From: Demequina flava
Lineage (GTDB): Bacteria > Actinomycetota > Actinomycetes > Actinomycetales > Demequinaceae
NCBI RefSeq assembly: GCF_000975035.1
Contig: NZ_BBRA01000002.1
Coordinates: forward strand, 186,001 to 250,000
DNA length: 64,000 nucleotides
Direction of reading: 5' to 3'
Positions within the stretch are counted from its first letter, which is position 1; each line of letters begins with the position of its first letter. Below the pieces are notes generated by a model. The model saw only the letters and a program-made list of their open reading frames with translations. It was not told the DNA's origin and did no database searches. Below are positions 31,527-39,979 of this stretch, in pieces. The translations under genes were made by a program, and so were the position numbers.

Positions 31527-31961
31527 TCAGCCTACCTGAGGATCGCGGTCGTGAGTGTCCGAATCAGCAGGTGCATCAAGATCCGGGCGGTAGATGCGAG
31601 GACGGGACCGCCCCTGCATACCCCGCACGTAAATTCGGCGCCGTAGCCGGATGAGAGCGCGCACCAACAGCAAGATCGAACCCAACAGGTACAGGACCAG
31701 CCCGGCGGTCTCGTAATCGCTGAAGAAGTTCAGGATGGAGCCGGCGACAAACAGCAGACCCGTGAAGAGGTCATTGAGTATTGACGCGGCTTCCCAACGC
31801 TTCTCAATGTCGATCTGCCGCTTGCCAACGCGGATGCTCAGATCCCCGTAGGGCTCCGAGAAGATCGAGACGCCCTCGCCCTCACCGGCGACATATCCGT
31901 GTGCAGAATCACCGTGATGGCGAGGATCGTGGTCGGGCTGCTCCGGGTTCGCTTTGGTCAT
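31527..31961 (-). CDS. YrhK-like small membrane protein
   Basis: A 144-residue protein. The first 50 residues are hydrophilic and acidic. The segment KRWEAASILNDLFTGLLFVA and the next hydrophobic stretch form two membrane helices separated by a short loop, a pattern like the YrhK domain. The basic tail after RLRRRIYVRGM is probably cytoplasmic. It sits between nusB and pyrR, with 37 bases to nusB. Its role is unknown, and the family match is by memory of the pattern, so it is tentative. Confidence 0.6.
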   Translation of the reverse strand: MTKANPEQPDHDPRHHGDSAHGYVAGEGEGVSIFSEPYGDLSIRVGKRQIDIEKRWEAASILNDLFTGLLFVAGSILNFFSDYETAGLVLYLLGSILLLVRALIRLRRRIYVRGMQGRSRPRIYRPDLDAPADSDTHDRDPQVG

Positions 31962-31998
31962 GAACTACACCTAGCACTTACCAATCGGGGTGCTCGAG

Positions 31999-32424
31999 TT
32001 AAGCGGGCTCCGAACCCAATGCGGGTGCGTCGCGGGCAATACGGCCCAGGACGCCGTTGATGAAGCGCGGCGAGTCGTCGGTCGACAGTTCGACAGCCAG
32101 GCTCACGGCCTCGTCGATCGCGACAGCCGAGGCGACCTCGTCATTGCACAACAGTTCCCAGGAGCCGATGCGTAGCAAGTTGCGGTCCACGGCTGGCATG
32201 CGGTCGAGAGTCCAATCAGGAGCCGCGTCCTGAATGATCGAGTCGAGTTCGCGGCGCCGCGCGATCACTCCCCTGATGATCTCGCGGGCGTACTCCGGCA
32301 ATGGAGTCTCGCGTCCCGAGTTCACCAGGCGCTCTTCCAGCGCCTGTGCCAGCGGCATAGAACGCTGTTCGGCCTCGAAGAGGACGTCGAGGGCGCGCTT
32401 GCGTGCCTTGGTGCGGGCGCTCAC
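31999..32424 (-). CDS. nusB: Transcription antitermination factor NusB
   Basis: A 141-residue all-helical RNA-binding protein that acts with NusE (S10) at boxA of rRNA operons. ARKRALDVLFEAEQR at the start and VAIDEAVSLAVELSTDDSPRF with INGVLGRIA at the end are diagnostic. Translation starts at a GTG (32424) that shares one base with the efp stop TAG, so the genes are coupled. The efp-nusB order is usual in actinobacteria. Confidence 0.95.
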   Translation of the reverse strand: MSARTKARKRALDVLFEAEQRSMPLAQALEERLVNSGRETPLPEYAREIIRGVIARRRELDSIIQDAAPDWTLDRMPAVDRNLLRIGSWELLCNDEVASAVAIDEAVSLAVELSTDDSPRFINGVLGRIARDAPALGSEPA

Positions 32425-32987
32425 TAGTCGTTCACGCGGCCGAGGTAGTCGCCCGACTCGGTGTTGACCTTGACCTTTGTGCCCTGCTCGAGGAACAGCG
32501 GGACCTGGATTTCCTTGCCGGTCTCGAGCGTCGCGGGCTTGGTGCCACCGGAAGAACGGTCGCCCTGCAGGCCAGGTTCGGTGTAGGTGACTTCGAGAAC
32601 CACGGATGCGGGCAGCTCAAGGAAAATCGGGTTGTCGTTGTGCGACCCGATCGTGGCCTTCTCGTTCTCGAGCAGGTAGTCGGTCGCGTTGCCCATGATC
32701 TCGGGGTTGATCGTGACCTGGTCGAACGTGTTGGGGTCCATGAACACGTAGCCGGTGCCGTCGTTGTAGAGGTACTGCATGTCGCGGCGGTCGACGGTCT
32801 CGATCTCGACCTTGGCGCCAGCGTTGAACGTCTTGTCGACGACCTTGCCGGAGAGGACATTCTTCATCTTGGTGCGCACGAACGCGCCACCCTTGCCGGG
32901 CTTAACGTGCTGGAAGTCAATGACGGTCCAGAGGTTGCCGTCGAGATTCAGCACGGTGCCGTTCTTGATGTCGTTTGAAGAGGCCAC
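32424..32987 (-). CDS. efp: Translation elongation factor P
   Basis: A 187-residue, three-domain factor that relieves ribosome stalling at polyproline. It begins with a GTG (32987) as [17 protein letters not shown]. The tip loop that carries the modifiable residue reads [17 protein letters not shown], keeping the Lys between two glycines. The upstream extension of the frame is not conserved. It lies downstream of aroQ and is coupled to nusB. Confidence 0.95.
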   Translation of the reverse strand: MASSNDIKNGTVLNLDGNLWTVIDFQHVKPGKGGAFVRTKMKNVLSGKVVDKTFNAGAKVEIETVDRRDMQYLYNDGTGYVFMDPNTFDQVTINPEIMGNATDYLLENEKATIGSHNDNPIFLELPASVVLEVTYTEPGLQGDRSSGGTKPATLETGKEIQVPLFLEQGTKVKVNTESGDYLGRVND

Positions 32988-33049
32988 GAGTGATGTCCTG
33001 TCGTTGAAGTCTTGTTTTTGAACCGCAGACGATTCTAGCGGAAAGCGCC

Positions 33050-33487
33050 CTACTGACCGGCGATGGCGCTCAGGGCGAGGCGGTACGAGTCCGTGCCGAA
33101 GCCTGCGATGGTGCCTGTTGCGACGCCAGAGACCACGGAGGTGTGCCGGAACTCCTCGCGCGTGTGCGGGTTGGTGAGGTGCACCTCGATGAGTAGGAGG
33201 TCCGCTCCCGTCACCATTGCGCATGCGTCACGCAGTGCGTAGCTGTAGTGGGTGAAGGCCGCCGGGTTGAGGACCACGCCCCACTGCGAATCGACTGCTT
33301 GGTGCATCCACTCGACGAGTTCCGACTCGTCGTTGGTCTGGCGCATGACGACCTCGAGGCCTTGCTCAGCTCCCCACTGCATGCACAGCGCCGCCAACTC
33401 GTCGTACGACGTTGAGCCGTACTTGTCGGGTTCGCGGGTGCCCAGACGGTTGAGATTGGGGCCGTTGGCGATGAGGACGGTCGTCAT
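33050..33487 (-). CDS. aroQ: 3-dehydroquinate dehydratase, type II
   Basis: A 145-residue type II dehydroquinase, third enzyme of the shikimate pathway. [19 protein letters not shown] contains the catalytic Arg and Tyr; [17 protein letters not shown] and [15 protein letters not shown] complete the site. I used the ATG at 33487; the earlier in-frame start overlaps aroB. It follows aroB by 25 bases. Confidence 0.96.
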   Translation of the reverse strand: MTTVLIANGPNLNRLGTREPDKYGSTSYDELAALCMQWGAEQGLEVVMRQTNDESELVEWMHQAVDSQWGVVLNPAAFTHYSYALRDACAMVTGADLLLIEVHLTNPHTREEFRHTSVVSGVATGTIAGFGTDSYRLALSAIAGQ

Positions 33488-33512
33488 GGCGTTCAGCCTA
33501 GCGACCGTGGCG

Positions 33513-34631
33513 TTACAGGGACACTGCCCCGCCGCGCACTGGCGCGCTCGAGACAGCATCGTAAGCACCGAGGAGCAGCACGGGGTCTGGCCCCTCGAGT
33601 CGCACGGGGTTGCCGATTCCCTGCAGAACGACGAACCTCAGCAGATCTCCGCGAGTCTTCTTGTCGCGCTTCATGGCGGTGTGGAGTGCGTCCCAGCGCT
33701 CGGCCGGGTATGTGGTGGGCAGGCCCAGCGACGTGAGGATGCTGCGGTGGCGCTCCACGGAAGGCTCGTCGAGGCGGCCTGCGAGGTGAGCGAGCTCCGC
33801 AGCGAACACCATGCCGACCGACACTGCTGCGCCGTGACGCCACTGAAAGCGCTCCGTGTATTCGATGGCGTGCCCGAAGGTGTGGCCGTAGTTGAGGATC
33901 TCGCGCAGGTCCGATTCCTTGAGGTCGGCGGCCACGACGGTCGCCTTCACTTGGATCTTCCGCGCGATGAGTTCCTCGAGGGTCACCATGGCGGCGTCGG
34001 TGAGTTCGGGTGCCTTGAGTGCCTCAGCGTGCTCCTCGATCAGGTCGAGGATGCCGGTGTCCGAGATGAAACCACCCTTGACGACCTCCGCGAGACCAGC
34101 GACGCGGTCGTTGGCCGGCAGGGTCTGGAGCGTGTCGAGGTCGCACCAGACGCTGAGCGGCTCGTGGAATGCGCCCACGAGGTTCTTGCCCTCGTTGGTG
34201 TTGATGCCTGTCTTGCCGCCCACGGCGGCATCGACCATTCCGAGCACAGTGGTGGGCATCTGGATGACGCCCACGCCACGCAACCAACTCGCCGCAACGA
34301 ACCCCGCGAGGTCGGTAACCGCTCCCCCGCCCAGGCCGATCACAACATCGGATCGTGTGAAATCAGACTTGCCCAGGACGCCCCAGCAGAACGCGGCGAC
34401 CTCGGCGGTCTTGCCTGCCTCGGCATCGGGCACCTCGACCAAGATGGCGGTGCGCCCTGAGGCTTCAATGCGTCCACGCAGAACCTCGCCGCGGTCGCGG
34501 AGCGGCGCAGAGTGGACGATCAGGACACGCTTGGCTGTCTCGGGAATGGATTCGACTGCAGGATCGGTGAGATTGGTGCCGACCGTCACTGCGTACGGCG
34601 CGGACGAGGTGACCTCAATGGTCCGGCTCAT
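33513..34631 (-). CDS. aroB: 3-dehydroquinate synthase
   Basis: A 372-residue NAD- and zinc-dependent enzyme of the shikimate pathway. VIGLGGGAVTDLAGFVAASW binds NAD; PTTVLGMVDAAVGGKTGIN and LNYGHTFGHAIEY carry the substrate and zinc residues. The gene overlaps aroK by 4 bases. Together with aroC, aroK and aroQ it forms the aro cluster; aroE lies on the other side of the pilus locus. Confidence 0.97.
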   Translation of the reverse strand: MSRTIEVTSSAPYAVTVGTNLTDPAVESIPETAKRVLIVHSAPLRDRGEVLRGRIEASGRTAILVEVPDAEAGKTAEVAAFCWGVLGKSDFTRSDVVIGLGGGAVTDLAGFVAASWLRGVGVIQMPTTVLGMVDAAVGGKTGINTNEGKNLVGAFHEPLSVWCDLDTLQTLPANDRVAGLAEVVKGGFISDTGILDLIEEHAEALKAPELTDAAMVTLEELIARKIQVKATVVAADLKESDLREILNYGHTFGHAIEYTERFQWRHGAAVSVGMVFAAELAHLAGRLDEPSVERHRSILTSLGLPTTYPAERWDALHTAMKRDKKTRGDLLRFVVLQGIGNPVRLEGPDPVLLLGAYDAVSSAPVRGGAVSL

Positions 34632-35152
34632 GCGTGCTTCTCCAGTTTCTCGATCATCTCCGCTACCTGCTCAGGCGAGAGATTGTCGGTATCGACGCGG
34701 TCGGTTGCGAGCTCCTCGTAGATCGGGCGCCGCGCGTCCATCAGGGCTAGCCACTGCTGGCGAGGGTTGCCCACCAAGAGCGGACGCGACTTGTTCAGGC
34801 CCACGCGCGGGCTTGCCGCCTTGAGTGACACGTCAAGGAAGACCACATGAGTTCCTTCGCCGGCGGCCTGGCGCATGCGCTCCTGGGTGGCCTCGCGCAA
34901 AATTGCGCCGCCTCCCAAGGAGAGGATTCCGTCGTGGGTGGCCAGAGCATCGGCCACTGCTTGTTCTTCGAGGTCGCGGAAGACCGCTTCGCCGTCATCG
35001 AGAAAGACGTCCGGGATGGACTTGCCGGCGCGCTGCGCGATGTCCTCGTCGGTGTCCCGCCAACTGAGGCCGGTTGAGCGGGCCAGGACGCGACCGACCG
35101 AGGTCTTGCCAGACCCGGGTGGGCCCATGAGGACGATGCGCGGGCCCGCCAT
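34628..35152 (-). CDS. aroK: Shikimate kinase
   Basis: A 174-residue P-loop kinase. The Walker A is LMGPPGSGKTSVGRVLA; DTDEDIAQRAG holds the shikimate-binding Asp and ILSLGGGAIL the GGG motif. The start shares one base with the aroC stop and the end overlaps aroB. It phosphorylates shikimate ahead of EPSP synthase, which is not in this window. Confidence 0.96.
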   Translation of the reverse strand: MAGPRIVLMGPPGSGKTSVGRVLARSTGLSWRDTDEDIAQRAGKSIPDVFLDDGEAVFRDLEEQAVADALATHDGILSLGGGAILREATQERMRQAAGEGTHVVFLDVSLKAASPRVGLNKSRPLLVGNPRQQWLALMDARRPIYEELATDRVDTDNLSPEQVAEMIEKLEKHA

Positions 35153-36336
35153 TAGCGCAGGTGCTCGGGGATGTTGGCGACGTAGGTCTCGATGTTGCGG
35201 CGGACCTCGGCGACCGAGTCACCACCGAACTTCTCGATGAGCGAGTCAGCGAGGGTGAGCGCAACCATGGCCTGAGCCACGACCGCTGCGGGTGCGACTG
35301 CACATACATCCGAGCGCTGGTGGATGGCCTTCGCGGCCTCCCCCGTCTCGGTGTCGATCGTGTCAAGGGCGCGGGGCACGGTGCTGATGGGCTTCATTGC
35401 AGCGGAGACGCGCAACGGTTCCCCGTTGGTCATGCCGCCCTCGACGCCGCCCGCGCGGTTGGTGCGCCGGGCAACTCCGTCTTCCTTGTACTCAATCTCG
35501 TCGTGAGCCTGCGAGCCGCGGCGTCCTGCCGTGCGGAAGCCGTCGCCGACTTCGACGCCCTTGATGGCCTGAATGCCCATGAGCGCTCCAGCGAGACGCG
35601 CGTCGAGCCTGCGGTCCCAGTGCACGTGGCTACCGAGTCCCACAGGTAGCCCGTACGCGACGACCTCGACGACGCCACCCATGGTGTCGCCCTCGTTTTG
35701 GCAGATGTCAATCTCCTCGACCATGCGGGCCGAGGTTTCGGCGTGGAAGCAGCGGATCGGGTCCTCGTCGAGCTGCGGGGTTGCGTCTGCCGGAGGCAGC
35801 GGTGCGTCCTCGGGAACACGGATGGGGCCCACCTGCGTGGTGTGCGACACGAGCTTTACCCCGGCGGCCTGCTCGAGGAACGCCTCGGCCACCGTGCCGA
35901 GCGCAACGCGTGCGGCGGTTTCGCGGGCCGATGCGCGCTCCAGCACAGGACGGGCGTCTTCAAAGCCGTACTTCGTCATGCCGACCAGGTCTGCGTGACC
36001 GGGGCGCGGACGCGTCAACGCGGCAGCCCGAGCACCGGTCAGTTCGGAAGGGTCCACGGGGTCCGCGCTCATGACGGTTTCCCACTTGGGCCACTCGGTG
36101 TTGCCCACCTGAATGGCGACAGGACCACCCTGGCTTACGCCGTGGCGCACGCCGCCCAGCAACGTGACCTGATCCTGCTCGAACTTCATGCGGGCACCAC
36201 GGCCATAACCAAGCCGGCGACGCGTCAGCGCTGCCTGAATGTCGGACGACGTGAACTCAACCCCTGCGGGGAGTCCTTCGAGCGTGCCGACCAGAGCGGG
36301 ACCGTGAGATTCACCTGCGGTGAGCCATCTAAGCAT
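35152..36336 (-). CDS. aroC: Chorismate synthase
   Basis: A 394-residue FMN-dependent lyase that makes chorismate. [15 protein letters not shown] is the family N-terminus, and [17 protein letters not shown] and [14 protein letters not shown] are signature stretches. The start could also be the ATG at 36345, three codons earlier; no strong ribosome site decides. An intrinsic terminator lies just upstream, ending the pilus operon, so aroC has its own promoter in the short gap. Confidence 0.96.
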   Translation of the reverse strand: MLRWLTAGESHGPALVGTLEGLPAGVEFTSSDIQAALTRRRLGYGRGARMKFEQDQVTLLGGVRHGVSQGGPVAIQVGNTEWPKWETVMSADPVDPSELTGARAAALTRPRPGHADLVGMTKYGFEDARPVLERASARETAARVALGTVAEAFLEQAAGVKLVSHTTQVGPIRVPEDAPLPPADATPQLDEDPIRCFHAETSARMVEEIDICQNEGDTMGGVVEVVAYGLPVGLGSHVHWDRRLDARLAGALMGIQAIKGVEVGDGFRTAGRRGSQAHDEIEYKEDGVARRTNRAGGVEGGMTNGEPLRVSAAMKPISTVPRALDTIDTETGEAAKAIHQRSDVCAVAPAAVVAQAMVALTLADSLIEKFGGDSVAEVRRNIETYVANIPEHLR

Positions 36337-36392
36337 GGGTGTCATTGTGCCAGAGGGCACGTCGCTCCTGGTCTCGCACCGTGGACATGGCA

Positions 36393-36430
36393 AGGGCGGG
36401 TCGCGACCCTAGGGTAACGACCCGCCCTTC
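36393..36430 (-). terminator. Terminator at the end of the pilMNO genes
   Basis: AAGGGCGGGTCG (36393-36404) and its exact complement CGACCCGCCCTT (36419-36430) form a 12-bp stem with a 14-base loop. It lies 20 bases past the pilO stop and about 57 bases before the aroC start, separating the pilus genes from the aro operon. The stem also ends in a short T pair but lacks a long T-run. Confidence 0.7.
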
Positions 36431-36449
36431 AATGCGTAAGGCGCTTGAC

Positions 36450-37325
36450 CTACGCCGCTTCGTCCTCTTCAAGCCCATCGAGCGGCGCGAACGCGTTGTC
36501 GGGGTCTCCGCCAACTGTGTACTCAGGGAGTTGGCCCTCTTCGTCACCGGGGAAGGAGCGCTCGATATCGATCAACGAGAACACCAAACCGGAAATTTGC
36601 ACCGTCCAGTCCTCTTCAGACAACTCGGGGCGCTCCGGAGTCTCCTCGCTCACCGTCGCGGTACTGACAGTGAGATTGGTGACCGTGAAGTACCGTTCCA
36701 ACTGAGAGTTCATGGACTTCACGAAGTCCAGAACCGCGGCCGGGTCACCCTCTGTTGTCAGAGTCACCGGGATGCCGTACAAGCCCTCAAATGGCGGCTC
36801 TTCCGCGACTGGCTGTGCGGGCTGTTCCGCCTCACCTTCGGTCGCTGCGTCGTCACCAGCAGTCGTAGTGGGCTCAGGCGACGGCTCAGCCGACGTTTCA
36901 GGAGATGCTTCGCCATCAGTCTCTTCGTCGTCGACCAAAGCGGGCGGCTCGAACTCACCAAGTGCGAGCGGGTCAATAACAGTTGCGCGGCCGTAGGTTA
37001 CGTCCACCAACGGCAATTCAACCTCCTCGAGTTCCCCAGCAATCAAACGTTCAAACTCAGACTGCTCCACGCGCGGAGGTAAATCGAGGGAGATCTTCGC
37101 GATTTCTTCACGCCAGCCGGGAACCTCCTGCTCAAGTGCTTGCATTTGCGCGATTTGGATCTCGAGAAGATCGTTCTCATCGCGCGCGAACTCAGTGTCT
37201 TCTCGAGCTGACGATGCCGAGTCAAGCTGTGGTGAGATGACGAACACGTATGCCAACGCGCCAATCAGGACGGCACCCAGAATCGTGCCAGTGATGAGCA
37301 GGCCATTCCCATTGCTCTTCGCCAT
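36450..37325 (-). CDS. pilO: Type IV pilus inner-membrane assembly protein PilO-like
   Basis: A 291-residue protein with one N-terminal membrane helix (LLITGTILGAVLIGALAYVF), a short coiled-coil segment (about 38-70) and a C-terminal ferredoxin-like part (GIPVTLTTEGDPAAVLDFVK). A low-complexity acidic Glu/Pro/Ala/Thr stretch of about 50 residues separates them. With PilM and PilN it would form the alignment complex that links the motor to the pilus base. It is the last gene of the pilus cluster, overlaps pilN by one base and is followed by a terminator. Sequence is divergent; the call rests on topology and position. Confidence 0.75.
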   Translation of the reverse strand: MAKSNGNGLLITGTILGAVLIGALAYVFVISPQLDSASSAREDTEFARDENDLLEIQIAQMQALEQEVPGWREEIAKISLDLPPRVEQSEFERLIAGELEEVELPLVDVTYGRATVIDPLALGEFEPPALVDDEETDGEASPETSAEPSPEPTTTAGDDAATEGEAEQPAQPVAEEPPFEGLYGIPVTLTTEGDPAAVLDFVKSMNSQLERYFTVTNLTVSTATVSEETPERPELSEEDWTVQISGLVFSLIDIERSFPGDEEGQLPEYTVGGDPDNAFAPLDGLEEDEAA

Positions 37326-38044
37326 TAGTTCTGCTCCTCAGTCACGTCATCCGCCAACAGTTCCGGCGGAACCTCGGTCTGTTCGGTCTCGATACGGCCA
37401 GACAGGGCGTTGAAGGTGATTCTCGTAGCACCGGCGTACTCCCAGAAACCAGTGTCGGTCTCGTCGTTGCTCTGAATCTGCTTACTGTCGATCCATGTGT
37501 CCTGGTATCCAGGGAGGGCATCCACGGCGTCAGCAAAATCTTCGACGAGCGATGGTTCGAGTGAACGTCCAACAAACGTGACCGAGCCCATGTCTAGCGA
37601 GCCAAAGATGGTCCCGTCGTCACCCGCTGAACTATATGGAGTGGCTTGCGTGACCTGAATCGCGGTCCATTGAATGTCATCAGGCATCTCCGCCATCAAC
37701 CCTGAAAGCTGAGTTGCCCAGTCAATATCAGTGAGGCCAGCCCACATGCGGGCATTGGCTGAGTTCTCGAATTGGGCCTGAACATCATTCACGTAGTCGT
37801 AAGTGGCCAACTCGGCGACGAGGACCGGTCGACGGTCCTGTTCGATAGCAAGTTCCTCTTCGGCCGAGACCTTGGAGGAATAGGCAAGGAACCACGCCGC
37901 CACAAGCAGCAGCAAGAAGACAACGAAACCTGCCAAGATCCCGATGCGCGCACGCCCACGGCTACGCCGTTGCTCGATCTCTGGCGGCACCAGGTTGACC
38001 TGCGGTGAGCTAGGAGCACCGATCTGTGGTGATACGGGGTTCAT
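37325..38044 (-). CDS. pilN: Type IV pilus assembly protein PilN-like
   Basis: A 239-residue protein with a cytoplasmic head containing PQVNLVPPEIEQRR, the short motif by which PilN contacts PilM. One membrane helix (IGILAGFVVFLLLLVAAWFL) and an extracytoplasmic coiled-coil plus alpha/beta domain follow. The ATG at 38044 has the ribosome site GGGGAGG; the start at 38059 lacks it. It sits between pilM and pilO, as in other pilMNO operons. Confidence 0.85.
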   Translation of the reverse strand: MNPVSPQIGAPSSPQVNLVPPEIEQRRSRGRARIGILAGFVVFLLLLVAAWFLAYSSKVSAEEELAIEQDRRPVLVAELATYDYVNDVQAQFENSANARMWAGLTDIDWATQLSGLMAEMPDDIQWTAIQVTQATPYSSAGDDGTIFGSLDMGSVTFVGRSLEPSLVEDFADAVDALPGYQDTWIDSKQIQSNDETDTGFWEYAGATRITFNALSGRIETEQTEVPPELLADDVTEEQN

Positions 38045-38045
38045 A

Positions 38046-39107
38046 TCAGACCTCCCCAAACGTTAGACCGAGCGCAATTCCCGCTTGCGCTTCGTGTCCC
38101 TGCAACGCAGTGCCATCGGCCTTCTTCCCGACCGAGATCCGCGACGTGGTGTCACCGAACCTCACCGGGAGTCTCGTGGCGCTCGCGAGATACTGTCCAA
38201 GGCCATTGAGGAGAGCGCCACCGCCAGTGATTACGACGGCTTCGATGGAGGCACCTGGATTACTGGACGAAAAGAACACGAACGTGTTGCGGACCGACTC
38301 CACGAGAGTTCGCACGGATTGCGTCAATGCCTCCTGAGCCTGCGCGTACTCAGTCGCTACGGGCGCAGCTCCAATCCCGAGACCGCGCTTGACTTCTTCG
38401 GCGCGCTGAACATCGCTATGGAGTGCACCGGCGACCGCATCCGTCATTTCTTGGCCACCGCTCGGCATCATTCGCACCATGCGTGGCTGACCATGCTGAG
38501 CGATAACGACTGTGGTGATGCGCGCGCCGATGTCAACGAATGCAACGATGCGTTGAGTGGCCTCTTCAGTGAGTTGGCTGCGTAGTAGCGCGAACGCGCT
38601 GAGGTCCACCATGGTTGGGCGCAACCCGGCGTTTTCCACGGCAAGCAAGTTCTGCGACACGACGGACTTTGGCGCTGCAACAAGGATGCCGCGAAGCAGT
38701 CGTTGTCCCTCGGCTTCGCGCTCGGCAGTCGGATAGAAGTCAAGCATCGCCTCATCAGGAGACATCGGCAACAGTTCTTGGACCTGGAACGGGAGCGAAC
38801 TACGCAACTGAGCCATGGGCATCGCCGGTACTTCGAGCTCGCGGACGACCACGTTTGGAGCGCCGACTCCGACAGTTACTTCCTTGGTCGCGATCTTGCC
38901 CCGCGACAAAGCTGCTTTAATCGCCGAGCCCACACCAGCGACATCAATGACCTCTCCGCCCTGGACTGATCCTGGCGGGACTGGTTGCTCCGCGTACGCG
39001 GTTAGTGTGCCGCGCGCTTCAGCTCCAGTCTTCTTCCCTGCGAACTCGACTTCGGCAACGCGCACATGCGTGGCCCCGATGTCGAGCCCAAGCCTCTTGA
39101 CACTCAC
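38046..39107 (-). CDS. pilM: Type IV pilus assembly ATPase-fold protein PilM
   Basis: A 353-residue actin/FtsA-fold cytoplasmic protein. RLGLDIGATHVRVAEVEF is the phosphate-1 region, AFVDIGARITTVVIAQ the phosphate-2 region and VVITGGGALLNGLGQYL the adenosine motif. LPFQVQELLPMSPDEAMLDF is characteristic of PilM. It starts at a GTG with GAGGG ahead. PilM binds PilN and may contact the motor. An 86-base gap separates it from pilD. Confidence 0.93.
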   Translation of the reverse strand: MSVKRLGLDIGATHVRVAEVEFAGKKTGAEARGTLTAYAEQPVPPGSVQGGEVIDVAGVGSAIKAALSRGKIATKEVTVGVGAPNVVVRELEVPAMPMAQLRSSLPFQVQELLPMSPDEAMLDFYPTAEREAEGQRLLRGILVAAPKSVVSQNLLAVENAGLRPTMVDLSAFALLRSQLTEEATQRIVAFVDIGARITTVVIAQHGQPRMVRMMPSGGQEMTDAVAGALHSDVQRAEEVKRGLGIGAAPVATEYAQAQEALTQSVRTLVESVRNTFVFFSSSNPGASIEAVVITGGGALLNGLGQYLASATRLPVRFGDTTSRISVGKKADGTALQGHEAQAGIALGLTFGEV

Positions 39108-39193
39108 GTCGTTCCCTCATTTCCCCACGAATTGCTGTGCGCACTATCGGCACGTTTCACCAAGTACTCAAGTCTCACGATGTCGTCATACCC

Positions 39194-39979
39194 CTACCCG
39201 ACGCTCCAGGTGAGGTACAGATCCCATAGGTCCGCACCCCAGAATGTGCCGATCCAGAATCCCGCAATCATCCATGGCCCGAAGGGAACTTTGATGCCAC
39301 GCACACTTCGGGCTCGGGCCATTGCGCCGACGGACCAGATCAGTCCAAGGAAAGGAGCTGCGATCGCACCTACTGCCAAGGGTCCCCACCCCAGAAAACC
39401 CAATGCTGCTCCCAAAGGGACGGCTAGCCTCACGTCTCCGAACCCGAGGCCCTGCGGGTATGCAAACCAAAGCAGAAAGTAAAACCCTCCCAAAATCGCT
39501 GCACCCGCAATGGCACGCAACGCATCGCTCCACTCGCCCTGGGCAAGGCTCAGCACGAGGGCTCCAGTGGCAACGACGCCGGCACTGGGATAGATCAGCG
39601 CACTCGGAAGTCTCATGTGCTGGAAGTCGATGACGGCGAGTGCAACCGTCGTCACGGCCAAGAACAACAGGACCACAGTCCACACGGAGATCCCGAACAT
39701 CGTGACGATCGCCGCAAACAGCGTCGCAACGGTTAGCTCGACAGCGGGATAGCTCCAACTGATGGCGGAGTTGCACCTTCGGCAACGACCCCGTAGAAGC
39801 ACCCAGGACAGCAAAGGAATATTGTCGTACCAAGCGATGGGTTGGTCGCACGACAGGCAGCGACTCGAGTCGCTGACCCAATTCCTTCCACTCGGTACCC
39901 GCGCGATCAGCACGTTGGTGAAAGAGCCGACGAGGAGTCCGAGAACTGCCCCAGCGGTAATCACTAACCATGAGGTCAC
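39194..39979 (-). CDS. pilD: Prepilin peptidase / N-methyltransferase PilD
   Basis: A 261-residue polytopic aspartyl protease that cleaves and methylates prepilins. The N-terminal cytoplasmic part has the zinc pairs CLSC and CRRC of the methyltransferase domain. The two catalytic Asp residues lie in VIDFQHMRLP and GFGDVRLA. About eight hydrophobic segments are visible. It starts with a GTG just after the preceding prepilin's stop. A same-length open frame one base off (39186-39971) is a shadow. Confidence 0.93.
   Translation of the reverse strand: MTSWLVITAGAVLGLLVGSFTNVLIARVPSGRNWVSDSSRCLSCDQPIAWYDNIPLLSWVLLRGRCRRCNSAISWSYPAVELTVATLFAAIVTMFGISVWTVVLLFLAVTTVALAVIDFQHMRLPSALIYPSAGVVATGALVLSLAQGEWSDALRAIAGAAILGGFYFLLWFAYPQGLGFGDVRLAVPLGAALGFLGWGPLAVGAIAAPFLGLIWSVGAMARARSVRGIKVPFGPWMIAGFWIGTFWGADLWDLYLTWSVG

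Noticed and set aside
39186..39971. Second 261-residue frame on top of pilD
   Set aside because: Same length but different frame, Cys/Arg-rich without membrane helices; pilD frame has the catalytic motifs.
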